Shown: positions 1 to 8,599 of the stretch, in pieces
Layout: the number at the start of each line of letters is the position of its first letter
How positions within the stretch are numbered: the stretch's first letter is position 1
DNA from: Nitrosomonas sp.
GTDB lineage: Bacteria; Pseudomonadota; Gammaproteobacteria; Burkholderiales; Nitrosomonadaceae
Length of the DNA: 40,571 nucleotides
Direction of reading: 5' to 3'
Assembly (NCBI GenBank): GCA_008015595.1
Contig: SSFW01000034.1
Location: 1-40,571, forward strand
Translations under genes and position numbers: made by a program
The notes under the pieces: generated by a model
Databases searched by the model: none
Told to the model about the DNA's origin: nothing
The model's input: only the letters and a program-made list of their open reading frames with translations

Positions 1-186
1 GCCTACAACGCCTTTACTCGACGAAATCGAATATGGATGTCGAAATTAGATGCTTTTGCACACGATCTCTATACGATTATTACTGTTGATAATCAATCTA
101 ATAAGCAGCCTGAAGCAATAACACAAGCTCAACCCCGTTCTTTTTCAGCGACAATCGATACACCTGTGTTTGAGGTAAAACAGTAA
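1..186 (+). CDS. exbB: ExbB/TolQ-type proton channel subunit, C-terminal fragment
   Basis: This is the last 61 codons of a gene entering from the left edge; it is open from base 1 and ends at TAA 184-186. The translation contains AYNAFTRRNR and KLDAFAHDLYTI, the pattern of the cytoplasmic helix after the last membrane segment in ExbB/TolQ proteins, followed by a low-complexity hydrophilic tail. ExbB and ExbD form the inner-membrane channel that uses the proton gradient to energise TonB-dependent outer-membrane transport. The stop overlaps the exbD start (TAATG), so the pair is translationally coupled. The exbB/exbD partner supports the call; TolQ is the main alternative and cannot be excluded from a fragment. 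Confidence 0.8.
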   Translation, partial: AYNAFTRRNRIWMSKLDAFAHDLYTIITVDNQSNKQPEAITQAQPRSFSATIDTPVFEVKQ

Positions 187-605
187 TGTCATTTCTTAAT
201 CAAGAACGGTATCAGAGTCAATCGACAATGTCAGAAATCAATGTTGTCCCACTGGTTGACGTGATGCTAGTGTTGCTCATCATTTTTATCATTACTGCGC
301 CTTTACTTACGCATTCAGTCAAAGTTGATCTACCTAAAGCAGCGAGTAATCCCAATATTACTCAACCTGATCACATAGAGTTTGCGATTCGAGCTGACGG
401 TAGCTTTTTCTGGAATGGTGAAGCAATTCATTTCGACCAGCTTAGTCAACGATTTACCGAAGCAGCAACACTTTCCCCAACAACGGAATTGCATATCCGA
501 GCCGATAAACATGCGCATTATGAATATGTCGCTCGCGTTATGAGTATCGCAGCCAAGTCCGGTTTATCTAAAATTGGATTTATTACTGATCCAACCATAG
601 AGTAA
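186..605 (+). CDS. exbD: Biopolymer transport protein ExbD
   Basis: A 139-residue protein of normal ExbD/TolR length. It has a short cytoplasmic N-terminus, one membrane segment (about residues 19-42) and a periplasmic domain. The segment carries the family's conserved acidic residue, Asp25 in PLVDVMLVLL, which takes part in proton conduction. Its ATG shares a base with the exbB stop, and GAGG lies about 10 bases upstream. With ExbB and a TonB it would drive uptake of siderophores or other ligands. No tonB or receptor gene is in the window. TolR is an alternative, but no tolA/tolB/pal genes follow. Confidence 0.85.
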   Translation: MSFLNQERYQSQSTMSEINVVPLVDVMLVLLIIFIITAPLLTHSVKVDLPKAASNPNITQPDHIEFAIRADGSFFWNGEAIHFDQLSQRFTEAATLSPTTELHIRADKHAHYEYVARVMSIAAKSGLSKIGFITDPTIE

Positions 606-693
606 TTGTTGTATAGCGTTATACGCTCTTTAGCCATAACCATAAGAGACTTACTCTATTCTTGGAATTTGAGAAAAAGTATTCTTTTTTCTT

Positions 694-1203
694 ATGGCTA
701 GAGAAAAAGTAGAACTTACTATACCTACGCTAGTTATTTTATTGTCGCTTATTACTGGCATATTAATTTATTTCATTCCTCGCCCAATCATTACGCAAAT
801 TTATGAAAATTACGCTGAAAACTATCAGGTAATAGAAGTAAATCCTCGAGTTTTTATATATTTAGATACGGATAGCTCGATTACAATACGAAGAAATGAG
901 CCGATACAAATAGAATTAATACGTGGTGGAGCTTCTTTTGATATACAAGAAGCACAATCAAAAATACTAGATCAGTTAGAAATCATCATTGGGGATGCTC
1001 GCATTACTAATAAGGGCACTCGGTTTAATATCAAAATATATGATAAGCGTAGCGAGATCACAATTACCGATGGACAAATTGAATTACACTTGCCATCCCA
1101 GAAATATCTCATTGATTCAGGAAGGAAAATTGAAATTGATAATAATCAGATCATTACTGATAATATTATCAATCAAACTGAAGTACCTCCTTGGTTAAAA
1201 TAA
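694..1203 (+). CDS. Membrane-anchored FecR-like domain protein (short form)
   Basis: A 169-residue protein with a single hydrophobic segment at about residues 9-28 and the rest predicted periplasmic. Residues about 55-155 read like the FecR fold: IELIRGGASFDI, then GDARITNKGTRFNI, then SEITITDGQIEL, which matches the family pattern of RG-x-A-F-V, V-x-G-T-x-F and V-x-V-x-x-G-x-V. Classical FecR anti-sigma regulators are about 300 residues, with a cytoplasmic N-terminal domain that holds a sigma factor and a C-terminal part that contacts a TonB receptor. Both are absent here and no sigma gene is adjacent. It lies 88 bp after exbD on the same strand. The ATG is the only reasonable start (in-frame TGA at 667-669), yet no Shine-Dalgarno is visible. 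Function unknown; FecR-like by pattern only. Confidence 0.6.
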   Translation: MAREKVELTIPTLVILLSLITGILIYFIPRPIITQIYENYAENYQVIEVNPRVFIYLDTDSSITIRRNEPIQIELIRGGASFDIQEAQSKILDQLEIIIGDARITNKGTRFNIKIYDKRSEITITDGQIELHLPSQKYLIDSGRKIEIDNNQIITDNIINQTEVPPWLK

Positions 1204-1227
1204 TTATATTTGTAAGGTTTAGTGCTG

Positions 1228-2184
1228 TCAGTGAGCTACCTCGATTTCGTTGAACATATTCCGTATCATGCGTAATATAAAGAAACCCTCATTCAGATCC
1301 CAAGGCGTAAATCTCGGCAATTGATAGATATCGTTACCTGCTTGAGCAGCGCCCCAAGCTGTTGACACTGCTGCGTCAAAACCTATTTCTTTTACCATTT
1401 TGACATGATCAAGCAAATAGTCTTTATTAGGTTTTCCATTTGGATACGCAAATAAATTGACTGGTGCCTTGATTATTTCTTCAAGCATTTTTTTCCCTTC
1501 AGCGATTTCATTATAAGCGGTTGAATTTTCAATCCTGGCCAGAATCGGATGGTTTATAGTATGTGCACCAATTTCCATTCCCTCACGATGTAGTTCTCTA
1601 ACTTGATCTGATGTCATCATTAGATTGTTTGGTAATTTTGCCGCGATGAGTGCGCTCAATTTATCTACAAATTCTTGTCTTTGCTCTTGAGGCATATATT
1701 TTAACTTCTCAATTAATGTGATTAATACTTTCTGACGTTCAGTCAGGGATTTTATTGGATAACTTCCCATATTGAGCTGGCTAAGATCTAATATATCTCC
1801 TTGAGCATGGCGAATTGATTCTATAATCGTATCATTCCACATTCTTCCACCATCAATCACGCCAGCCGAAACAAAAAAAGTAGCTACTGCAGAATATTTC
1901 TTTAAAACTGGTAATGCAATTTCTGCATTATCTGCATATCCATCATCGAATGTAATACTGACTGCACGGCTGGGTAACGTATTACTTTTAAGCATACTTA
2001 TTGCTTTGGATAATGGAAGAACACTAAAATTTCTAGTCAAAATTCTCAGATGGGCATCAAAACTTGCAATATCTCCTTTCTGACCCAAAAGAAGATCCGG
2101 TTGAAGTAAAACACGATGATAAATAACAATCGATAACCGAGCTCTTTTACCTGGGGGTGAAAAAATTAATGGAAGGAGTTTCAT
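1228..2184 (-). CDS. Polysaccharide deacetylase (carbohydrate esterase 4 family)
   Basis: A 318-residue NodB-homology protein. It carries the family's metal and catalytic motifs: TFDDGY at residues 78-83 (general-base Asp80, metal-binding Asp81) and GAHTINHP with His208 and His212 as the other metal ligands; LFAYPNGKP and the C-terminal LPRFTPWDL are also typical. There is no signal peptide, as in the cytoplasmic or membrane-associated deacetylases of exosortase-linked polysaccharide clusters. It would remove N- or O-acetyl groups from an amino-sugar polymer or precursor. It is the last gene of the minus-strand polysaccharide block and ends 24 bases from the convergent FecR-like gene. The substrate is not deducible. 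Confidence 0.85.
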   Translation of the reverse strand: MKLLPLIFSPPGKRARLSIVIYHRVLLQPDLLLGQKGDIASFDAHLRILTRNFSVLPLSKAISMLKSNTLPSRAVSITFDDGYADNAEIALPVLKKYSAVATFFVSAGVIDGGRMWNDTIIESIRHAQGDILDLSQLNMGSYPIKSLTERQKVLITLIEKLKYMPQEQRQEFVDKLSALIAAKLPNNLMMTSDQVRELHREGMEIGAHTINHPILARIENSTAYNEIAEGKKMLEEIIKAPVNLFAYPNGKPNKDYLLDHVKMVKEIGFDAAVSTAWGAAQAGNDIYQLPRFTPWDLNEGFFILRMIRNMFNEIEVAH

Positions 2185-2228
2185 GGGAGGTTTATTTTAC
2201 TCTTAATTTTTTTTCTAGTAATTTACTA

Positions 2229-2993
2229 TCAGTCGCTTGAGGAGTTTCTCTCAGCAGTAATAATAAATGCGTGACATAACGAACTTCCCATTAATGGAAC
2301 ATTCCGAAATACCCATTTTAAAAAAGGAGTCTCTAGTACCCACTGGAAACGAGCCAATTTTGAAGGAAGCATTGGTAACCAAAATAACTGAATATTACTT
2401 AGATTATTTTTTCTCATTAAATTGATAATATTAGCAGGAGTTTCATAACGAAGGTGCATGGGTTTTCCTTGTAGTCTACGCAGAAAACTTTCAATAAAAT
2501 GAACAATGCACCATCGATTTAATGCATCAACCCAGATTTTTCCACCTACCTTTGTAGCTGAAGCTAGTTCAGCAATCACAGTGTTAGAGTTTTCAAGTGC
2601 TTGTGTTACGCCAAAACAAATAGCGCCATCAAAAATACCAGTGCGTAATGGAATTTTAGTTGCATCTGCAACACACCATTCTATTGAAGAATAATTTCTT
2701 AATTGAGCTTTCTTTAAAGTTGGGAATGAATAATCTAGACCGATAACATACATCCCTTGATCTACAAGAAATTTAGAGTAAGTTCCTGCTCCACAACCAA
2801 GATCTAGCCATACTCCTTTTTGAAGTTTATTATTTTCCTTTCTCCAAACTTGTACAAAATAGCATAAGCGTGTTTCTAAGCCAGAGACAGACCACCCTGC
2901 AATCCCTGCATCATCTTGCGCGTGTGTTGCAAACTTTTCAAACAGTTTGCGCCACTTTTCTTCAAATTGATGCCTTACTGGTAATTTTGGCAT
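2229..2993 (-). CDS. Class I SAM-dependent methyltransferase
   Basis: A 254-residue protein with the Rossmann motif I WLDLGCGAGTY (about residues 62-72), an acidic end of strand 2 (VIGLDYS) and a motif-II-like WCVADATKIPL. This is the methyltransferase_11/25 pattern. Its start overlaps the last 32 bases of the upstream O-ligase gene, so the two are probably translationally coupled. Given its neighbours it most likely methylates a sugar, lipid or glycan intermediate of the same pathway; that substrate is inferred from context only. Confidence 0.8.
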   Translation of the reverse strand: MPKLPVRHQFEEKWRKLFEKFATHAQDDAGIAGWSVSGLETRLCYFVQVWRKENNKLQKGVWLDLGCGAGTYSKFLVDQGMYVIGLDYSFPTLKKAQLRNYSSIEWCVADATKIPLRTGIFDGAICFGVTQALENSNTVIAELASATKVGGKIWVDALNRWCIVHFIESFLRRLQGKPMHLRYETPANIINLMRKNNLSNIQLFWLPMLPSKLARFQWVLETPFLKWVFRNVPLMGSSLCHAFIITAERNSSSD

Positions 2994-4296
2994 TTTTTAG
3001 AATCAAATGTTCATGGTCTGATGTGGTACTTGATTGTGAGTTTTCCGTAACTGATTGCCGCACTATTTTTAATAAAACTGCCAATATAACAAAGTAGTGA
3101 TAAAGAAGATCAAAATAAGACAATCCTAAAAAGGCACCGCCAACAGCATAACCCACAATACTAACCTGGATCATAGAGGCAAGATCATATGCCCATTTAT
3201 TTGATAAGGATGTTTTAGAAATTTTTATAATTGTACTAGCTGTTTTCCAACCCATAACTAACAAGCTCAAGTAAATTATTAAACCAATAAAACCATGTTC
3301 ACCAATTAATTCAAAATAAATACTATGAGCATCCTGATATCTTCCTCCCTCAGCTACAATATCAGGAGCATAGGTTAAATAATTTTCTTTAGTAAAACAA
3401 TCGAATCCTCCGCCCAATGGACGTGCTAATGCAAGTTTTGTAGCAAACTCCCAGGCCAGAAGTCGTCCTTTAGCAGAGCTATCCCTTTCTTCTTCTGTAC
3501 TGCTAATAGTTCCCATTCGCTGATGCCATGAATCTGGCATGAAATTATATAGAAGTGGCGCAAATAAAATAATTACAATAAATGGAGCAAGTTTTTTCCG
3601 GCTTTTTAACCAAAGGAAAAAACCAATTGCTACAATTGCTAATAATGCACCGCGTGATTGAGTTCCTAGAATAGCCACTGGTATTAGTATCATAGCGAAA
3701 ACTAACCCTGATCGGAGCCATGGCTGAATTGTATTGAGGTACAAATACCAAAATAATGGGAATACTGAAACCAATGCCAAGCCAATTTCCGTATTACCAG
3801 ATATAAAACTACCTGCTGGCCCTAGTACATGCTGACTACCACCTGTCGTAAGCGTAAATACACCGCCTTTGATACCATAGTACCCTATTGATAAAGCTAT
3901 AACCCAAATAAAATTATGAATTTTCTCTTTGTCGGTAATTATCCAAGGTATCATCAAAGCAATTAATTGTATTTTGATAACCTTTTCCCACTGAGTCCAA
4001 GAAATATCCGGTTGTATAGAAAAAAAAGTGGTAATCAGAAACCAGATATTTAGAATAATTAAGAGGCTAAAAATTGGTGACCAAAAATAAGTAATATTTT
4101 TACGAGCAATAACAAGCGATAAAATAATGGCAGCTGCCGCAATGACTCCAAAGGGGAAATTATATGCAAACCCCCACCCTAACCGATGCGGATTCATATA
4201 ACCAATCCAAGCCCATAAATAAACTCCGATCTGAGGTTTCTTAAAAACAAGGGGCAAGGCTCCAAAGAAAATAATCGTAACTAAAATATCCCTCAT
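2962..4296 (-). CDS. Exosortase-A-type O-antigen/O-glycosylation ligase
   Basis: A 444-residue polytopic membrane protein with about 11 hydrophobic segments and a large loop around residues 260-325. The N-terminus (LPLVFKKPQIGVYLWAW, then GYMNPHRLGWGFAYNFPFG) is the signature I recall for the putative O-glycosylation ligases associated with exosortase A systems (Wzy_C/O-antigen ligase superfamily). These proteins are thought to polymerise or transfer glycans from a lipid carrier at the periplasmic face. The nearby flippase could supply the carrier-linked substrate. No exosortase gene is in the window, so the link to PEP-CTERM sorting rests on family resemblance alone. Confidence 0.8.
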   Translation of the reverse strand: MRDILVTIIFFGALPLVFKKPQIGVYLWAWIGYMNPHRLGWGFAYNFPFGVIAAAAIILSLVIARKNITYFWSPIFSLLIILNIWFLITTFFSIQPDISWTQWEKVIKIQLIALMIPWIITDKEKIHNFIWVIALSIGYYGIKGGVFTLTTGGSQHVLGPAGSFISGNTEIGLALVSVFPLFWYLYLNTIQPWLRSGLVFAMILIPVAILGTQSRGALLAIVAIGFFLWLKSRKKLAPFIVIILFAPLLYNFMPDSWHQRMGTISSTEEERDSSAKGRLLAWEFATKLALARPLGGGFDCFTKENYLTYAPDIVAEGGRYQDAHSIYFELIGEHGFIGLIIYLSLLVMGWKTASTIIKISKTSLSNKWAYDLASMIQVSIVGYAVGGAFLGLSYFDLLYHYFVILAVLLKIVRQSVTENSQSSTTSDHEHLILKNAKITSKASI

Positions 4297-4359
4297 GAAC
4301 CAACCATTAATCTATTGAAGCAATTTGATAGAAAATTTTATCTACTACAGCTAGTAGAT

Positions 4360-6096
4360 CTATTGGACCTTAACCCAATATCGATATAAAACCGCAGGAA
4401 ATCGAATGAGATATGATTGATTAGATTTGCCCCATTGCAATAATAATTTCCATAATTCAAAGTAAAATTTATTAATGTAATTCGTCATAAACTGTTGATT
4501 TTGGCTAAAGGAATCTGCGAATTGTAAGGCTAGGTCAATAGCTTGCTTTTTATCCTCCTGGGTTGACTCCCATTGATATTCTAGATTCTCTGGTTTAGGT
4601 AAAGGACAAGGAACATGACCTGGATAAGCTTGCCATGGTATTTCCAGAACCTTAGAATCAAATTGACCTAACCAGTCGAGATAAAAAACATGTCGAAGAA
4701 ATCGATCAACTGGTTGCTGTACTATTTCGGTTATAAAATTAGCATCAAAGAAAGGTAATTCAAATTCGATGCGGTCTAAATCGATATTCTCAAAGTGTTC
4801 AACCATATGGCGACGCTGATCATTGAGAAGTAAAAACAAGTAGAACTGACGACCTAGATCTTCTGGGTGAATCGAATCTAATTCAGATTGAATGCCGTCT
4901 GCAAGTAACTGTTGAGCAGATGACGCCAAAGAGCGCTTCATTAATTTAGGAAATATTCCCCAGCGATTGTAGGAAGAAAAAAGTTGCTTTGCAGTGGTTA
5001 GATCTTTTTTTCGAGCAGCATCAATTATTTCTGAATTCTGGTAAATATGACCAAGGCCCATACTACCGCCATCACCAGACCAGATTACTCTTGGTTTTAT
5101 AGGGTTCCATGAAAGAAATTCTTTGGAGTTTATCCAATTAATCGTAGAAAGTTTATGATATGAATCCCCAATAGTTGTTTTACCTCTAGGAAGATGGCTA
5201 TGATGTGTACCCAACAAATCAGCTGCCAATTGACCAAATACCTGATCCTGACTTCCCTGTTGAGCAAAATTGGCCGTCAATACATCTATATTAAGTTCTC
5301 TTAGCGCTGCAACGATTGCACGTGAATCCAGGCCGCCACTTAAAAAGGCCGCAACGATTTTCTGATCTTTCAATCGAATTTTAATCGACTCGATGAAAGT
5401 CGCATGAAGCTGTTTAGCAAGATGTAAATCTTCTGCTTTTTTTGAGGGTAATTTGTTCCAATCCCAATATTTTTTTCTCTCAATTTTATTGGTATCAAAA
5501 CACACAATCTCACCCGCATAAAGTGAGAAAATATCTTTATATGGTGTTCGATCTGATAATGAATAACCAAAGCAAGCGATTTCAGTAATGCCTTTTAGAT
5601 CGATTTCTTTTTGATGATGTCTTAAAGACTCGAGAATCCGTAGCGCAGGTGCAAAAATAACAAAATCGGAATGTACCCAGAAATAAACTGGCCTCACACC
5701 AATTTTGTCAGTTACGAGAAAGAGTTTACCATTCTCATGATCGTAGATAGCCGCGCAGTATGTTCCCCTGCAGTTACGAAGTACTTCCAAATTATCCTTA
5801 CTGATATCAGAAGCAAGAAGCTTCAAGCTCTCTAATCGTGAATAAACATTACCAGAATTTTGCTGGAGAATTGGATTTCCTGCGATAAATCCGGATAGCT
5901 GAGAATCTGTGAAATGGCCAAGCTCACCTAATGCACCAATATCAATTTTAGCAAAATAAATATTATTATTTTTATATTCAATCAGTGCATTTTTATCATC
6001 AGGATGACGTGAAATTGCTCCCTGCAACGCTTCAATTATTGAATTTGGAATACTAGAGTTAGAGTAGCGCGCTAAAATCCCTGCAAAAATAGTCAT
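4360..6096 (-). CDS. Asparagine synthase-like amidotransferase with degenerate glutaminase domain
   Basis: A 578-residue protein with the two-domain asparagine synthase B layout: an Ntn-type glutaminase-like half (about 1-200) and an ATP-pyrophosphatase synthetase half (about 225-560) with the PP-loop SGGLDS at residues 253-258 and a downstream SGDGG motif. In active glutamine-hydrolysing enzymes residue 2 is the nucleophilic Cys. Here the protein begins MTIFAGIL, so that Cys is missing and glutamine hydrolysis is doubtful; it may use ammonia or another nucleophile. Such proteins are common in exosortase-linked polysaccharide clusters, where they are thought to amidate sugar acids or peptide-like groups. 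A second, more divergent paralogue lies at 10159-11712. Confidence 0.8.
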   Translation of the reverse strand: MTIFAGILARYSNSSIPNSIIEALQGAISRHPDDKNALIEYKNNNIYFAKIDIGALGELGHFTDSQLSGFIAGNPILQQNSGNVYSRLESLKLLASDISKDNLEVLRNCRGTYCAAIYDHENGKLFLVTDKIGVRPVYFWVHSDFVIFAPALRILESLRHHQKEIDLKGITEIACFGYSLSDRTPYKDIFSLYAGEIVCFDTNKIERKKYWDWNKLPSKKAEDLHLAKQLHATFIESIKIRLKDQKIVAAFLSGGLDSRAIVAALRELNIDVLTANFAQQGSQDQVFGQLAADLLGTHHSHLPRGKTTIGDSYHKLSTINWINSKEFLSWNPIKPRVIWSGDGGSMGLGHIYQNSEIIDAARKKDLTTAKQLFSSYNRWGIFPKLMKRSLASSAQQLLADGIQSELDSIHPEDLGRQFYLFLLLNDQRRHMVEHFENIDLDRIEFELPFFDANFITEIVQQPVDRFLRHVFYLDWLGQFDSKVLEIPWQAYPGHVPCPLPKPENLEYQWESTQEDKKQAIDLALQFADSFSQNQQFMTNYINKFYFELWKLLLQWGKSNQSYLIRFPAVLYRYWVKVQ

Positions 6097-6234
6097 TAAA
6101 AATCCAATTTTTTAGAGTGAAATATAAAAAATTAACCGGATAGTAACACTGATATGTAATTTTATTATTTTTAAAAAGAAACCTTATTCAAGGTATTTGT
6201 TCGCATCTGGCATCAAGGTAACTTGTCTAATATA

Positions 6235-8490
6235 TTATTTACCAGCAACTAAATAATATTCCGTCAATCCAGCTCCTGCTCCCAGCCAAAAGATTAGAAT
6301 AGCTAATTGGACTCTATAATAGGTTATAGCAATAAAATATTTACGAACCACCAACAGGCAGAATTCCTGAAGAACAAACAAAGCTAGCAATAGGTAACTT
6401 ATTTTTACTCGATAAGAGATGAGTGGTACTCTGCGAGTGCTTTTCTCATAAGCAGATTGTACCAACTGATTAATTGCTGAGATCTCATCCTTAGGGTATG
6501 GGATATCGATAAAATTAAGTATAGATTCTGAATGATTTAATTTATCTTTTGTTACCAAGTGAATCTGTTCTTTTGTTCGACTTAGCGAAAAGTTAATATC
6601 ACGGTAATTAGTTATAGTAGCTTCCCATTGGTCGTCATGAGTTAGATTAAAAAATGAAACTGTTGGAATCACTATATTAGGATAACGCGTGCTGTCATCC
6701 AGGATAAAAACTGCTAATTGCCAATCATCCTCTGTACTTGAATGAACTGTGATTGTATTAGCTGGCATAGGTGTTTCATCGATTACAACCCACCCAGCAA
6801 ATGGGTCAACGTTGCCAGATAGGATACTTGCTTCATTATTTGAACTTGTTTTGATGACGCTTATCATTGATTTATTTTTTTGAACATCTGTAGCCACAAA
6901 ACTATTAATCTCATCTCCTTTTCGTAATATCAAATCAGGGAAGAAAGTCCAATTTGTGCGCGTATTACGTGGAATAGAATTATCGAATTTATCTAATACA
7001 ATCCAAATATTTTTTTCAATTTGTATCACTTCACGTTGCACCATAAAATTTTCTGGACCATTTCTTATCATCTTGATATAGAAAATTTCATCATTAACAG
7101 CGAATTTAGTTGATCTAGCAGTACGGATTGATGATTTATTTTCATCGATTAAATGAGGTGCATTACTACCATCCCAGGATTCAGCTTTTAATCGAAGCGG
7201 GTGTCCATAAGGCCAATAACCCACATTTGTGATCCAATTTCTCTCATTCGCCCAGATTAAAATACTCAACTCATCTGCAAGTTTATGCCCTAAACCTGGA
7301 AAATATGACCAAGTTGTAACAAGTTGTGATTTAGATAGAGGATTAACGCTTTGATCCGTTGGGTACCACCAAATTGCGTACCCAGATCCTGGATATAAAG
7401 ACAAACCAGCATAATCTGATTTATTATTTTCGCGACGCAATGGCCCTGCAGCAGAATCTTCCAGCGGAAATGTTTTGGGGGGGCCAAACCAGTCAGCAAT
7501 ACTTCGGGTATCACCGATCATCGGTAATGTGCGATCCGGGCGCTGTAATGTGTCATAAAAATTTACAACTTTATGATATCGCCCCCACCAATCTTCTGGA
7601 ATTGGAAGCTCACTAAGTGTATAAAGGCGCATCACCATTGAAAAGAGTCTAACACCACCGTAGTTATATTCTGCGGAATGTAATAAAGTCACTCCTTCTT
7701 GATTAACATAATAAGGTAAATGCTCTGAAAAGCGCTGAATAGCTACATTTCTGAAATGCTCACTTTCCTGTAAAAATGGAAAAGCAGCGCTTATTTGTAA
7801 TAACCCGATATTCTGAATAATACCGTGACCGGTTCTCCACGAATAATGCTCGGGTTTAGCTAATAGCAAACCACTTCTAATGATTAATTTAAATAACTGC
7901 TGCGCTAGAGTAGATTCGAAATCGTCACGATCACGATAATATGACCAAAATTTAATCAATATAGGAATTCTTGCTGCTATTGCATGATCATTCCATAAGA
8001 AACCGATATCGAGGAAACGTGATGATTCAAAATTACAAAAAGCTTGAATTGATTTCATTGCTGCAACATAGAATTTATCTTGATGGGTAATATGGTAGGC
8101 TTCAAGTAAGTAATCGACTGTAATAAGACTTGCAAATAAAAGTTGTTGTTTAGCTGACCCTTGACTTAAATCACTCGCATCAAAGATAGGTGACACAGTA
8201 ATATCATCAAAACCCGGTATGCTCAAAATACCATTTAAGGCTTTATCAGCTAATCTAATTACTTGACTATCATCTAATGGGTTTGATGGGGGTTTAAGAT
8301 CCATTTGCCCCAATTCAATAAGCGTGCTAGTTGAAGGCAATGATCGAGATTCGTTGATGATTTCAGCCGTGGGTGTTTTTAAATTGACGTGCCACATAAG
8401 GAATTCGGGTGCCCATATCCAAATTAGTATTACAATTACAACGATTGTTCTAGTTAGTAGTAAACCGTACTTTATATTTATTTTTGGCAT
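6235..8490 (-). CDS. Membrane-anchored heparinase II/III-family protein
   Basis: A 751-residue protein. An N-terminal membrane segment (about residues 10-28) is followed by an alpha-helical toroid region with the family motifs FLWNDHA, TGHGIIQN and LLHSAEYNYGG, which hold the Asn/His/Tyr residues used by polysaccharide lyases of this superfamily. A beta-rich heparinase-II-like C-terminal region follows. Two further membrane segments end the chain (about 698-716 and 727-745). Soluble members cleave uronic-acid polysaccharides by beta-elimination, and membrane-tethered forms occur in polymer synthesis loci as editing or release enzymes. Its place between flippase and asparagine-synthase-like genes suggests trimming of the exported polymer. 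Whether it is catalytic cannot be decided here. Confidence 0.75.
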   Translation of the reverse strand: MPKINIKYGLLLTRTIVVIVILIWIWAPEFLMWHVNLKTPTAEIINESRSLPSTSTLIELGQMDLKPPSNPLDDSQVIRLADKALNGILSIPGFDDITVSPIFDASDLSQGSAKQQLLFASLITVDYLLEAYHITHQDKFYVAAMKSIQAFCNFESSRFLDIGFLWNDHAIAARIPILIKFWSYYRDRDDFESTLAQQLFKLIIRSGLLLAKPEHYSWRTGHGIIQNIGLLQISAAFPFLQESEHFRNVAIQRFSEHLPYYVNQEGVTLLHSAEYNYGGVRLFSMVMRLYTLSELPIPEDWWGRYHKVVNFYDTLQRPDRTLPMIGDTRSIADWFGPPKTFPLEDSAAGPLRRENNKSDYAGLSLYPGSGYAIWWYPTDQSVNPLSKSQLVTTWSYFPGLGHKLADELSILIWANERNWITNVGYWPYGHPLRLKAESWDGSNAPHLIDENKSSIRTARSTKFAVNDEIFYIKMIRNGPENFMVQREVIQIEKNIWIVLDKFDNSIPRNTRTNWTFFPDLILRKGDEINSFVATDVQKNKSMISVIKTSSNNEASILSGNVDPFAGWVVIDETPMPANTITVHSSTEDDWQLAVFILDDSTRYPNIVIPTVSFFNLTHDDQWEATITNYRDINFSLSRTKEQIHLVTKDKLNHSESILNFIDIPYPKDEISAINQLVQSAYEKSTRRVPLISYRVKISYLLLALFVLQEFCLLVVRKYFIAITYYRVQLAILIFWLGAGAGLTEYYLVAGK

Positions 8491-8599
8491 AACAATAATT
8501 TAAAGCTTAAAAACCCACAAAAATAAACCTACTTAGAAAACGTGTTATCTATTCTTATTTATGGTTGTATATAACATAGAATCCACATAATGAATTTCG

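Noticed and set aside
671-711. Direct repeat GAGAAAAAGTA and a weak A/T hairpin before the FecR-like ATG
   Set aside because: Low-complexity AT-rich sequence; not enough to call a regulatory site.
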